DNA from: a virus
Length of the DNA stretch: 41,311 nucleotides
Strand: one strand, 5' to 3'
IMG/VR virus record: IMGVR_UViG_3300031746_000058
Location: 1-41,311 of that record
In this document: positions 1 through 7,249 of the stretch, piece after piece
Position numbering within the stretch: the stretch's first letter is position 1
Layout of the letters: the number at the start of each line of letters is the position of its first letter
The notes under the pieces: model-generated
The model's database searches: none
What the model saw: only the letters and a program-made list of their open reading frames with translations
What the model was told of the DNA's origin: nothing
Position numbers and translations under genes: made by a program

Positions 1-190
1 CGCGCACATACGCGCCACGCGCACATACGCGCACCCGCGCCACGCGCACCCGCGCACCCGCGCCACGCGCACATACGCGCACCCGCGCCACGCGCACCCG
101 CGCCACGCGCCACGCGCACATACGCGCCACGCGCACATACGCGCCACGCGCACCCGCGCCACGCGCACCCGCGCCACGCGCTCGACGCGC
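1..190. repeat. GC-rich tandem repeat array at left end
   Basis: This stretch consists of short units of the types CGCGCACATACGCGCCA and CGCGCACCCGCGCCA arranged in variable order. ACATACG occurs five times, starting at about 6, 23, 71, 118 and 135. The same units end the window from about 41256, and the two ends join in register, so this is probably one array of roughly 250 bp in a circular map, or the two parts of a terminal repeat. It lies between two converging transcription units, the MoxR/VWA module on the right and the RHH gene on the left. No ORF with plausible composition is present. Confidence 0.9.
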
Positions 191-212
191 GGCCCCTATC
201 AACAAAGGGAAA

Positions 213-229
213 TCTGGGAAATTTCCAGA
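213..229 (-). terminator. Near-perfect 17-bp palindrome after the RHH gene; weak terminator or operator
   Basis: TCTGGGAAATTTCCAGA is symmetrical except for one G-T position beside the centre. It lies 15 bp past the stop codon of the leftward RHH gene. Read leftward it is a short hairpin followed by TTTCCCTTTG, so it could be a weak intrinsic terminator. The stem is short, and a protein-binding palindrome is equally possible. Confidence 0.4.
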
Positions 230-243
230 CTTGCGTTTCGGAA

Positions 244-549
244 TTACCGGGACACGTTTCGCTTCTGCCGCTCCAACTGCGCCTCGCGTGCGCGTGCGCG
301 CTCGGTATCCTTACTGGCGATCCGAGTCGCGGTGCGGACCAGATCAGCGTCCGACCTCGGCCCTCTGCCACCCTTGAGTTTGGGTAGCTGTACCTCTTTA
401 TGATGCAAGGATGCCATCAGCACGTCGGCAATGTACGCCGACAACGAGCGATTCGCGGCTGCGGCCCGCTCGATGAGCAGGAGCGCCGCCTTCGCAGGCA
501 GATTGGTAGCGATGCGGGAGAATCCCACCGTGCTCTTTACGTTTGCCAT
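244..549 (-). CDS. Ribbon-helix-helix (Arc/CopG-like) DNA-binding protein
   Basis: A 101-residue protein. The N-terminal half fits the ribbon-helix-helix pattern: a short basic strand (VGFSRIATNLP), a first helix (AKAALLLIERAAAANR) and a second helix beginning SLSAYIADVLM. The C-terminal half is very basic (KLKGGRGPRS, then Arg/Lys-rich to the end) and probably adds DNA contacts. The ATG at 549 is preceded by GGAGGG four bases upstream, which decides against the in-frame ATG 24 bases earlier. RHH proteins bind as dimers to short inverted repeats. A 15-bp inverted repeat (559-573) lies immediately upstream between this gene's start and its -10 box, so autoregulation and control of the divergent early promoter are likely. 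The fold is a family-level inference; the target is inferred from position. Confidence 0.72.
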   Translation of the reverse strand: MANVKSTVGFSRIATNLPAKAALLLIERAAAANRSLSAYIADVLMASLHHKEVQLPKLKGGRGPRSDADLVRTATRIASKDTERARAREAQLERQKRNVSR

Positions 550-558
550 GATCCCTCC

Positions 559-573
559 GTGGTTAGTGACCAC
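559..573. promoter_or_regulatory. Operator candidate (15-bp inverted repeat)
   Basis: GTGGTTAGTGACCAC is an inverted repeat with GTGGT/ACCAC arms and partial symmetry inside. It overlaps the expected leftward transcription start and lies about 18 bp from the -35 box of the divergent rightward promoter. Its position makes it a natural site for the RHH protein encoded just downstream. Confidence 0.5.
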
Positions 574-576
574 TTA

Positions 577-606
577 TTTATAGCACATGGTTGACCCGTG
601 GCACAA
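577..606 (-). promoter_or_regulatory. Leftward sigma70-type promoter for the RHH gene
   Basis: Read leftward: -35 TTGTGC (601-606), an 18-bp spacer, -10 TATAAA (577-582). It interleaves with the divergent rightward promoter, so the two probably compete or are co-regulated. Confidence 0.45.
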
Positions 607-620
607 GGATTGCTTATACT
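591..620 (+). promoter_or_regulatory. Rightward early promoter
   Basis: TTGACC (591-596), an 18-bp spacer and TATACT (615-620). It lies about 48 bp before the first early gene, which has a ribosome site AAGGA. This is among the best sigma70-type matches in the window and is consistent with early transcription by host RNA polymerase. Confidence 0.6.
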
Positions 621-668
621 GCCATACGCGGCAAAGTTGCCACGATGACACGGAGAAGGAAAACGAAG

Positions 669-1715
669 ATGCCCACGCTCAAGACTATGGCGTTGAAACT
701 GGTAGGCCCGGCGCTCGTGGCTTACGCCAAAGACGAAATGCTGGCGGCGGTTGCAGCCAGAAAGGCATTCAAGGCGTCCGACGACGCCAGCGATGACGAG
801 AAAGAAAACGTCATCGACAAGGTGTGTATGTTGAAGCTGTCTCGGGGTGCGGCCCTGCTGCGGCTCTCCTCCCCCGATCACCCCCGACATGCCGACATAT
901 GTGCGGCCCTCGTCGGCCCCGTTCTGGACGGCACCGAGTACGACGCGGACAACGAGGAAGCCGAGCGCAGCGGACGCAAGATCGTCAAGCGCATGGTGGA
1001 GGGTTCCGTTGGCGCGTTCGTCAACCTGTTGGGCGTGTATCTGCACGAGCATTCACACGCTGCGGTAGGTCGTGCGTTCGGCCATGCCCCCACGGTCCAC
1101 GCCGACGTGAAGATCGTCGAAACCAAAACCCCGCTAGGCGTGGGGCTTGGGCTTGGGGTTGAAGTCAACGGCGGCACCTGCCGCCACGCCACGGACGCCC
1201 CCATTCCGCCCAACCAGAAGGCTGCGATCAGCGTAGCGGGGTTCATGGGCGAGTTGTGTGTGCCGGCCCTTGCGCTCATCGTGCGTGAGGAGGACGACGG
1301 GCAGCAAGCCCGCATGGAAATGACCCGCGACAAGCATTTCTGGACGGGCCTGTTCCGCGCCATCAACATGCACAACGAGGACGAGGACGCGAGCGGCAAG
1401 CCGAAAAAGTCGGACAACATATTCGTCCACACGTCCGGTTCCGGTTCGGAGTCCGACGCCCGCGACCTCTACGAGTCGGCCCCCACCAAAGACCTGCGCC
1501 TTGTCGCCGTGCTCAAGGCGGGCGAAGTGCTCGACGCCGAAGCCAAGAACATATGGGACGTCGCGCTCGACAATACAATCAATCACCTGCGGGTGATCAA
1601 CGACGCGCTGCGGCTGCGGACACTCGCGCATCTGTTGTGCGAACGGGCGCAGGGTGGCGAATTCGGCGCTGCGTTCGTGAGCGAGATCGCCCCCGCCAAA
1701 GTGACGCTGCAATGA
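669..1715 (+). CDS. HExxH-motif putative metallopeptidase (early)
   Basis: A 348-residue protein and the first gene of the rightward early operon. At about residues 125-130 it has the segment VYLHEHSHAAVGRAFGHAP, which contains HEHSH, a match to the HExxH zinc-binding motif of gluzincin/M50-like metallopeptidases. Hydrophobic residues precede the motif (GAFVNLLGVYL), as in membrane-associated site-2-type proteases. A Gly-rich segment follows (GVGLGLGVEVNGG), then a hydrophobic stretch (AAISVAGFMGELCVPALALIV) that could be a buried helix or TM segment. I chose the ATG at 669 because AAGGA lies 8 bases upstream; the earlier in-frame ATGs lack a ribosome site. A third metal ligand cannot be assigned with certainty. 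A host-takeover role is inferred only from its early position. Family assignment beyond the motif is unknown. Confidence 0.6.
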   Translation: MPTLKTMALKLVGPALVAYAKDEMLAAVAARKAFKASDDASDDEKENVIDKVCMLKLSRGAALLRLSSPDHPRHADICAALVGPVLDGTEYDADNEEAERSGRKIVKRMVEGSVGAFVNLLGVYLHEHSHAAVGRAFGHAPTVHADVKIVETKTPLGVGLGLGVEVNGGTCRHATDAPIPPNQKAAISVAGFMGELCVPALALIVREEDDGQQARMEMTRDKHFWTGLFRAINMHNEDEDASGKPKKSDNIFVHTSGSGSESDARDLYESAPTKDLRLVAVLKAGEVLDAEAKNIWDVALDNTINHLRVINDALRLRTLAHLLCERAQGGEFGAAFVSEIAPAKVTLQ

Positions 1716-1900
1716 AGCGCACCCCTACCGAGTACCTCAACGAATACGACCCGCGCCACTTCTGGACCGAGCGCAGGGGAATGCCCCCGTGGCACCCCCC
1801 GCGCCGTGGCCTCGACGTGGACACGGTTGTGTTCATCATCGTAACAATCGTTGCCGCCCTCGCCGCCTTCGGCGTGTGGTGGACCGAAGGAGGACTATGA
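1712..1900 (+). CDS. Small single-TM membrane protein
   Basis: A 62-residue protein whose ATG overlaps the stop of the HExxH gene (ATGA), so the two are probably translationally coupled. The N-terminal ~33 residues are polar and rich in Arg and Pro. One hydrophobic segment follows (VDTVVFIIVTIVAALAAFGVW) near the C-terminus, ending in TEGGL. The basic N-terminal side suggests an N-in topology. No family is recognised. Because it is coupled to the putative metallopeptidase, it might be a membrane anchor or substrate for it, but this is inference. Confidence 0.6.
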   Translation: MKRTPTEYLNEYDPRHFWTERRGMPPWHPPRRGLDVDTVVFIIVTIVAALAAFGVWWTEGGL

Positions 1901-2520
1901 CCCCCGCCGACCTCGACGCGCTGGTGGTGAGGCTTTACCGCATGGCCGACATGAGCAGCACTGATAACGATTTGCGCGATATTGCCGCCGCCGTCGCCGC
2001 CCTCGTCCAACTGCGCGAGGAAGTGGCGCGGCTAGAGGGCCAATTTGCACCGCCTGTATATGAAGGATGGGGACTGCTCTTAAATCCGCCAATCAAACAT
2101 GGCCGAGCTTGCGCGTTCGTAACGAAGGAAGATGGCACGGAATGGCGTGCCGAGGATGAGGATTGCACTTGCGGGTACGAGTGGCGGGTTCGACTGTCAA
2201 CCGAAATAACGCTGCACAACGCATGGGTAAAGCGCGCCACAGAAGCCGAGGCGGAAGTGGCGCGGCTCAAAATGAACCAACGGTGTTCTGCCATAGAACA
2301 GGGGGAGGTTGGCTATCCGTGCGTTTTCCGTGCCGAAATGGAGCGCGCCGAGGCCGAGGCCCGCACCAAGATCGCAGAGCAGCTACTCAGGATCGCCGCC
2401 CTTGAGGCCGAGCGGGATGCGCTGGCAACGATATTCAGAGTCAACATTTTGCGCCTTGCTCCGCAGACAACTCACGCAGAGATTGACGCCGCCATTGACG
2501 CTGCAAGGGAGAAGCCATGA
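1897..2520 (+). CDS. Coiled-coil hypothetical protein
   Basis: A 207-residue protein whose ATG overlaps the previous stop by ATGA and has a good ribosome site AAGGAGGA. The N- and C-terminal parts are rich in Glu, Ala, Leu and Arg with coiled-coil periodicity (for example LVQLREEVARLEGQ, and from about residue 148 FRAEMERAEAEARTKIAEQL). The middle carries a Cys/Trp-containing segment (EDEDCTCGYEWRVRLSTEITLHNAWV). The layout resembles the many phage early proteins that combine heptad repeats with a small insert. No enzyme motif is visible and function is unknown. Confidence 0.65.
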   Translation: MTPADLDALVVRLYRMADMSSTDNDLRDIAAAVAALVQLREEVARLEGQFAPPVYEGWGLLLNPPIKHGRACAFVTKEDGTEWRAEDEDCTCGYEWRVRLSTEITLHNAWVKRATEAEAEVARLKMNQRCSAIEQGEVGYPCVFRAEMERAEAEARTKIAEQLLRIAALEAERDALATIFRVNILRLAPQTTHAEIDAAIDAAREKP

Positions 2521-2825
2521 TCTACGACAGTTGGTGGCCGTGGAGAATTGGAAGAATCATCAAGCGTACTAAGACCCACACGCACGTTAGATGGTTAGAT
2601 GGTGAAGTTTGGCGGTATGACAAAGCCCACACGCAATTTTTGCGTAGCTCAAAGGATAGACATGACACCCGAAACACGCACCCCCACGCAACAAGCGGGC
2701 TACCTGTGCGACCTGCTGCTCGTGTTCGAGGCGCAGAAGAAAACGCTGGCCGAGGACAAGCGCCGGTTGGACGAGGCGATGGCGAAAGCGAAGTTCGACC
2801 TCGCCCGCATCATGCAGGAAAGTGA
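2517..2825 (+). CDS. Small hypothetical protein overlapping the next gene
   Basis: The ATG overlaps the stop of the coiled-coil gene (ATGA) and is preceded by AAGGGA, so initiation here is well supported. The first ~45 residues (MIYDSWWPWRIGRIIKRTKT, then a segment containing VRWLDGEVWRYD) look like a real small basic, aromatic protein, perhaps a beta-barrel. From about residue 49 the frame runs through the neighbouring gene at 2662 and becomes Arg/Pro/Gly-rich, as expected of an out-of-frame shadow. Either the protein really has a 100-residue overlapping form, or an ancestral stop was lost. No function is recognised. Confidence 0.45.
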   Translation: MIYDSWWPWRIGRIIKRTKTHTHVRWLDGEVWRYDKAHTQFLRSSKDRHDTRNTHPHATSGLPVRPAARVRGAEENAGRGQAPVGRGDGESEVRPRPHHAGK

Positions 2826-3066
2826 CATGACCGTGTTCGGCACCGCCCGCGCCACGGCAACAATCGAGACTACCGAGGAGTCGGTGGTGGAAGATTGGGG
2901 CGACCTCTACGCGCACATCATCAAGACCGGCGACTTCGACCTGCTGCACCGCCGTTTGTCCAGCACCGCCGTGGCCGAGCGTATGTTGGCGGGGGCCACC
3001 GTCCCCGGCGTGGGTTCGCGGCCCGTCACCACCGTGAAGGTGCGGCCCACCCCCAGATCAGCGTAG
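2662..3066 (+). CDS. Conserved-looking phage early protein, unknown function
   Basis: A 134-residue protein. I chose the ATG at 2662 because AAAGGA lies six bases upstream; the upstream in-frame ATG lacks a ribosome site and adds an out-of-frame-looking extension. The N-terminal half is helical (LCDLLLVFEAQKKTLAEDKR). The C-terminal half has the pattern WGDLYAHIIKTGDFDLLHRR followed by LSSTAVAERM and VPGV, which I recall from small early proteins of other podo- and siphophages encoded near replication genes. No catalytic motif is visible. Its place directly before the Cys-rich protein and polymerase suggests a DNA-metabolism role, by inference only. Confidence 0.7.
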   Translation: MTPETRTPTQQAGYLCDLLLVFEAQKKTLAEDKRRLDEAMAKAKFDLARIMQESDMTVFGTARATATIETTEESVVEDWGDLYAHIIKTGDFDLLHRRLSSTAVAERMLAGATVPGVGSRPVTTVKVRPTPRSA

Positions 3067-3128
3067 CCCGTCAACAAGGAAGAAATTCGGAGTCCCGGGG
3101 CGTCCCGTCCCACAACAGGAGAAGCAAA

Positions 3129-3881
3129 GTGAGTGAAACCAAAGTGGTCCCGTGGAAAGAGAAGCTGCAGGAGAAGGTGAAGATGCAGCAGCAGCAGGAG
3201 AAGGCGCAGGGTGGACAATTCATTTCCATCAAGTCGGGCGTCATGTCGTATGGCGGTCTGCCGGTACAGGGCAACAAAGCAGACATGGTTGTGCTCGAAA
3301 GCATTTTCGAGAACAGTTTCTACCCCGACAAATACGGCACGACCGATAACACATCCCCCGCGTGTTATGCGTTCTCACCAACGGGGGGTGAGGACATGGC
3401 TCCGCACCCTGACGCGGAGCACCCGCAGAGCAAGACCTGCCGCGAGTGCCCGCAGAACAGGTACGGCAGCGCGGACGGCGGGCGTGGCAAGGGGAAGGCT
3501 TGCGCCAACCGCCGCCGGCTGGCGGTAATCTCGGCTGCGTCGGTGTCAAGCGCCGAGGAGATCAACAACGCGCCGACTGCGTACCTGCGGGTGCCGCCCA
3601 CCAGTACGCGCTACTGGTCGGCGTATGTGCAAAACGTGCTGGCCCGCACCGACATGCCGTTCTTCGCCAGCATCACGAATATCGGGGTGGTGCCCGATCC
3701 CAAGACCACCATGCGTTGCATCTTTACGCATGTCGCAGAAGTCAAGGACGACGAACTGTTGGAGGCGCTGTATCGCCGTGCTGCCGCCGAGGCGTCCCTG
3801 ATCGACTTTCCGTATCCGAAATCCGCGACCGGCGACGAGCCGGAAGCGCCCGCTGCCAAACCCAAGAAGGGGAAATTCTGA
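3129..3881 (+). CDS. Cys-motif phage protein, possible DNA-binding protein
   Basis: A 250-residue protein starting at GTG 3129, with AGGAGAAG just upstream. After a Lys/Gln-rich N-terminus (residues ~10-28), the core begins with SIKSGVMSYGG. The most distinctive segment, at about residues 95-125, reads KTCRECPQNRYGSA then GRGKGKACANRRR: three Cys (C-x2-C and one more) within a basic region, likely a small zinc site. Several phages encode proteins with this CxxCPxNxxGS...KACxNRRRL signature beside replication or recombination genes. The C-terminus is a Pro/Ala/Lys tail (KPKKGKF). The gene abuts the next (stop and ATG overlap). An ssDNA-binding or replication accessory role is plausible but unproven. 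Confidence 0.65.
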   Translation: MSETKVVPWKEKLQEKVKMQQQQEKAQGGQFISIKSGVMSYGGLPVQGNKADMVVLESIFENSFYPDKYGTTDNTSPACYAFSPTGGEDMAPHPDAEHPQSKTCRECPQNRYGSADGGRGKGKACANRRRLAVISAASVSSAEEINNAPTAYLRVPPTSTRYWSAYVQNVLARTDMPFFASITNIGVVPDPKTTMRCIFTHVAEVKDDELLEALYRRAAAEASLIDFPYPKSATGDEPEAPAAKPKKGKF

Positions 3882-4195
3882 TGACCACCGCAAAGAAAGA
3901 AAAGCTGTTCCTCACCATCGAACGTTCGACGTTGGATGACTGTTTGTTCGCCGCCGTGCAGGAAATGATCGACGCGGCCAAGCTGCCACTGTCGCACCGG
4001 CAGAAGTTGCGCGTGGCCGACCAGATCAGCGAAGGCGTGATGAAGATGGTGGACGCCGAGAGCATCCCGACGCCCAAGACTGTTCGCGCTCCGGCGAAGC
4101 GCCGCACGAAGGCCGAAATGGCGGCGGCGAAGTTGCCCCCCGCCCCCGAGTCTGGGATTCTGCCCGCGCCGTTCGGCGCAGCCCGCGCCGCGTAA
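3881..4195 (+). CDS. Small basic hypothetical protein
   Basis: A 104-residue protein, the last gene before the early terminator. Its ATG shares one base with the preceding stop (TGATG) and follows GAAGGGGAA. The first ~65 residues look globular and helical (STLDDCLFAAVQEMIDAAK, LSHRQKLRVADQISEGV). The rest is a basic Pro/Ala-rich tail (TVRAPAKRRTKAEMAAAK). The composition suits a nucleic-acid-binding or histone-like accessory protein, but no family is recognised. Confidence 0.6.
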   Translation: MTTAKKEKLFLTIERSTLDDCLFAAVQEMIDAAKLPLSHRQKLRVADQISEGVMKMVDAESIPTPKTVRAPAKRRTKAEMAAAKLPPAPESGILPAPFGAARAA

Positions 4196-4218
4196 CACCC
4201 CGCCGTTTGTTGGTTTCG

Positions 4219-4251
4219 GCCCCGGTGTGTGTTCCGCACCGGGGCTTTTTT
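4219..4251 (+). terminator. Intrinsic terminator closing the early operon
   Basis: A perfect 9-bp stem, GCCCCGGTG (4219-4227) with CACCGGGGC (4237-4245), a 9-base loop and six T. It lies 24 bp after a stop codon and 17 bp before the polymerase start, so it probably limits or attenuates transcription into the replication genes. Confidence 0.9.
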
Positions 4252-4267
4252 CCCTTGAGAGGGCAGA

Positions 4268-6064
4268 ATGGACTCCGCAAAAGAACTGGTCGTCGTTGAC
4301 TTTGAAACCGAGGCGATAGGCCCCCGACCCGCGCACTACCCACCCCGCATCGTGGGCGCGGCGCTGTCCTATCCCGATGGGCGCAGCGAGTACCTAGCTT
4401 TCGGCCACCCGAGCAACAACAACTGCACTGAGGACGCCGCCCGCCGCGCCGTGGCGAGCGCCTATCGCGGCCCCGTCGCGTTCCACAATGCCGCGTTCGA
4501 CATGGAGTGTTCCCGCGTCCAATGGGGCATCCCGTACCCTGCATCGTGGCATTGCACAATGATTCTGGCGTTCCTGTGCTACCCCCACGAGAAGAAACTC
4601 GCGCTGAAGCCTCTGGCTGAGGCTCTATTGGGCGATCCGCCTACGGAACGTGACACCCTAGCCGAGTACATCAAAGAGCACGTCCCAGAGGCTAGAAAAG
4701 GCTCGCCGTTCGCCCACATCTGCAAAGCACCGGGGGATGTGGTCGCCCCCTACGCGATGGGCGACGTGTACCGGACCCGCAGGTTGTACGAGCACCTTGC
4801 CCCGATCATTGAAGCGCGGGTGATGGACGCCGCGTACAACCGGGAGCGCCGGCTGCTCCCCCACCTGATCGCCGCCGAGTGCGGGGGTATCCGTGTGGAC
4901 CGGACTTTGTTGAGCCGATGGGCGGGGGAGTTATCCGAGGGGCTGCTCCGCGCCGAGTCGGACATACATCGAATAATCGGTGTCGTGAACATCGACTCGG
5001 GTGAGGAGTTGGCCGACGCGCTCGAACGGGCAGGGCTGGTTCACCCTGACGCTTGGTTACGCACCCCTACCGGCGCACGGTCTACCAGTATGCCGGGGCT
5101 GGCTCACGCTATGAGCCACGAGCCGGAGTTGCGGCGTATGTTGAACTACCGCGCCAAGAGCGCGACGCTGCTCCGTAATCACACCCTGCCGTGGCTGGAT
5201 GCGTCCACGTCCAACGGGCGGCTGCATTCCAGTTTCAGCCAAACAAAGGGCGAAGCGGAAACCGGGGCGCGGACGGGCCGCATTTCCTCGTCCCACCCGA
5301 ACTTGAACAACGTGCCGCAGCCGCAGATATTCGACCTGCCAGAGGGCTACCGTCCGTTGCCGCGAATGCGACAGGCGCTGCTTCCGAACGAGGGCGAACA
5401 TTGGGTGAGTTGTGACTACTCGCAGATCGAACTCCGCATCCTTGCCCACCTAGAGGATGACGACTTGATGCGGGCGTACCAACACGACCCGAACATCGAC
5501 ATGCACTCGCTCGTCGCGGACATGATTCGGCAGCGCCTCAAGGTGGACGTCAACCGGAAAACGGCAAAGACGATTTCGTTCGCCGTGATCTACGGCGCGG
5601 GCCTCGACAAGCTGGCTGAACAGCTAGGCGTGGACCGGGGCCAAGCTATGGCTCTGCGCGATGCGTACTACCGTTCGCTGCCCGGCGTGGCCGACATGCA
5701 GAACGACATACGCAAGCGCGGTCAGCGCGGCGATCCGGTGCGGACCCTCGGCGGGCGCGTGTACTACGCGGAGAAAACGCCGCAGTACGATTTCAGTTAC
5801 AAGCTGCTGAACTACACGATTCAGGGCGGGTGCGCCGATCTGCTGAAACAGGCGATTATCGACTACTCGGACGCGAAGCCACTCGGCACCGGCCAGCTTT
5901 TGGGGACCGTCTACGACGAACTAAACGTGAGCATGTCCCCCGACGCCGACCCGCGTTTGTTACGCGACATAATGAACACGGCTATGACGCTCGACGTGCC
6001 GATTATCTCCGACTTGGAGGTGGGGCCGAACTGGGCCGACCTGCAACCGTTCGAGGAGAAGTAA
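4268..6064 (+). CDS. Family A DNA polymerase with 3'-5' exonuclease (T7-like)
   Basis: A 598-residue replicative DNA polymerase that extends DNA from a primer and proofreads. The exonuclease domain shows Exo I D11/E13 (VVDFETEA), Exo II N74/D78 (FHNAAFD) and Exo III Y162/D166 (YAMGD). The polymerase domain shows motif A D383 (CDYSQIELRILAH), motif B R430/K434/Y442 (NRKTAKTISFAVIYG) and motif C D550/E551 (TVYDELN). The catalytic Asp and Glu residues are all present. The residue before the motif C Asp is Tyr, where family A enzymes usually have His. Length is close to the T7 enzyme without large insertions. The ATG follows GAGAGGG. It is the first gene after the early terminator and begins the replication operon. 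Confidence 0.95.
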   Translation: MDSAKELVVVDFETEAIGPRPAHYPPRIVGAALSYPDGRSEYLAFGHPSNNNCTEDAARRAVASAYRGPVAFHNAAFDMECSRVQWGIPYPASWHCTMILAFLCYPHEKKLALKPLAEALLGDPPTERDTLAEYIKEHVPEARKGSPFAHICKAPGDVVAPYAMGDVYRTRRLYEHLAPIIEARVMDAAYNRERRLLPHLIAAECGGIRVDRTLLSRWAGELSEGLLRAESDIHRIIGVVNIDSGEELADALERAGLVHPDAWLRTPTGARSTSMPGLAHAMSHEPELRRMLNYRAKSATLLRNHTLPWLDASTSNGRLHSSFSQTKGEAETGARTGRISSSHPNLNNVPQPQIFDLPEGYRPLPRMRQALLPNEGEHWVSCDYSQIELRILAHLEDDDLMRAYQHDPNIDMHSLVADMIRQRLKVDVNRKTAKTISFAVIYGAGLDKLAEQLGVDRGQAMALRDAYYRSLPGVADMQNDIRKRGQRGDPVRTLGGRVYYAEKTPQYDFSYKLLNYTIQGGCADLLKQAIIDYSDAKPLGTGQLLGTVYDELNVSMSPDADPRLLRDIMNTAMTLDVPIISDLEVGPNWADLQPFEEK

Positions 6065-6066
6065 CA

Positions 6067-6828
6067 ATGACAAAATACTCGGACTTTTTTGCAAACGAGT
6101 GGGCTAAGACGCGGCCACCTTGGCGTGTGTGGCTGTCGGCGTGGTCGTACTCGCGCCTAGTCAAGTACGAGGAGTGCCCCCGCTCCGTCTACTACCTGTA
6201 TGTCGAGAAACGCGGGATTGGAGAGAAGTCGGAGGCCATGCTGCGCGGCCTCGCCGCACATGAGGAGTGTGCAAGCATCTATTCGGGTGAACCGTTCAAG
6301 ATGAAAGACTCTGTGTTGTCGCAGGAGTGGCGGCTCAAGCTGGCCGCGCAGCGAGAGGACTGGCACCCCGACTTGGAAGCCGAGTTGCAGGTGGCGTACA
6401 ACGCATTGTGGCAACGCCGGAAGTGGTTCGACAAGGACGTGGCGTTCCGCTGCGCGTTCGACGGATTCGCCTATGCCTACGGCACTGACATAGCGATCTT
6501 CGAGCACAAGACGGGGAAGCCCTACCACTCCCACCGGGACCAAGCGGAACTGTACGCTTGCGTGGCGCACAAGATGCACCCGGAAGCTGACGGCGTGACG
6601 GTCAACATACAGTACCTCGACCTGCCTGTGTCCCGTGCCCCCACAGTCCATAGCTGGACTGCTGCCGAGTTGATAGTGGGCCACGAGGGCAAGCCGCTCA
6701 TCAACAAGTGGATTCAACGGGCGAATGTGATGCTGGCCGACCGGGACTTCCCCATGCGGGCTGGCCCCCAATGCCGGTATTGCCAATTTCGCGGCGAAGT
6801 GGGAGGCCCCTGTGCCATCTTCTCGTAA
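6067..6828 (+). CDS. PD-(D/E)XK nuclease, Cas4/RecB-like with Fe-S cysteines
   Basis: A 253-residue protein starting two bases after the polymerase stop. The N-terminal motif SYSRLVKYEECPRSVYYLY is the typical opening of the RecB/Cas4 nuclease family (PDDEXK_1). Active-site candidates are H65, D132 (FDGF), E146 and K148 (EHKTG) and Q159 (QAELYACVA). Four cysteines, C37 near the N-terminus and C236, C239, C249 near the C-terminus (CRYCQF...C), follow the AddB/Cas4 layout for a 4Fe-4S cluster. The expected activity is a 5'-end or ssDNA exonuclease for recombination, replication or DNA degradation. The family call is strong; the exact activity is inferred. There are no cas genes nearby, so a CRISPR role is unlikely. 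Confidence 0.88.
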   Translation: MTKYSDFFANEWAKTRPPWRVWLSAWSYSRLVKYEECPRSVYYLYVEKRGIGEKSEAMLRGLAAHEECASIYSGEPFKMKDSVLSQEWRLKLAAQREDWHPDLEAELQVAYNALWQRRKWFDKDVAFRCAFDGFAYAYGTDIAIFEHKTGKPYHSHRDQAELYACVAHKMHPEADGVTVNIQYLDLPVSRAPTVHSWTAAELIVGHEGKPLINKWIQRANVMLADRDFPMRAGPQCRYCQFRGEVGGPCAIFS

Positions 6829-7249
6829 GCCCCATTGGAAAGTCCGCATGGACTTGCCCGAGTTGCTGCTGAAGGAGCAGGAACGCAGGGAAGCGTTGGT
6901 GCGGGCGGCGATGTACACACGGCAACGCAATGCGCGGCGGCGAGTGGTGCCTATTGCGCGTCTGGAGTCTGTGGAACAAAGTAGGGTCGTAGACGGATGC
7001 ACGCGGCGAGGGTGGAAGATTCGCAAGTTGATGTCGCCCAATGTGCGGGGGTGGCCCGACCTGTTCGTGATGGACCCCAAGAGCAAGCGGTGCGCGTTCG
7101 TGGAAATGAAAGTGAAGAACCGTTCGGCCCAACCGTCGGCGGCGCAGCTTGCTACGCATCAAATGCTGCGGGACTGCGGGTTGAATGTGTTTGTTGCGTG
7201 GAGTTCCACGGAGGCACTCCAAATACTTGAGGAGATTTTCAATGCCTAG
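6812..7249 (+). CDS. VRR-NUC domain nuclease
   Basis: A 145-residue protein starting at GTG 6812, inside the end of the Cas4-like gene, with GGGAGG five bases upstream. The N-terminal ~55 residues are basic and helical. The core follows the VRR-NUC pattern of the PD-(D/E)XK superfamily: a conserved E in ESVEQSRVV, GWPD at 80-83, EMK at 98-100 and a Gln at about 112 (SAAQLATHQ), then GLNVFVAWSS. VRR-NUC proteins are structure-selective nucleases related to Holliday-junction resolvases and often lie beside SNF2 helicases in phages, as here. The likely role is debranching or resolving replicated DNA before packaging. Confidence 0.88.
   Translation: MPSSRKPHWKVRMDLPELLLKEQERREALVRAAMYTRQRNARRRVVPIARLESVEQSRVVDGCTRRGWKIRKLMSPNVRGWPDLFVMDPKSKRCAFVEMKVKNRSAQPSAAQLATHQMLRDCGLNVFVAWSSTEALQILEEIFNA

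Noticed and set aside
1-190. CRISPR-like array
   Set aside because: Units are short, contiguous and variable with no unique spacers; simple tandem repeat instead.
878-1432. Leftward ORF opposite the HExxH gene
   Set aside because: Ser/Arg/Pro-rich antisense shadow of a well-supported coding frame.
6067-6828. Cas4 as part of a CRISPR locus
   Set aside because: No cas1, cas2 or array anywhere; the gene lies in a phage replication operon and fits a phage RecB/Cas4-like nuclease.
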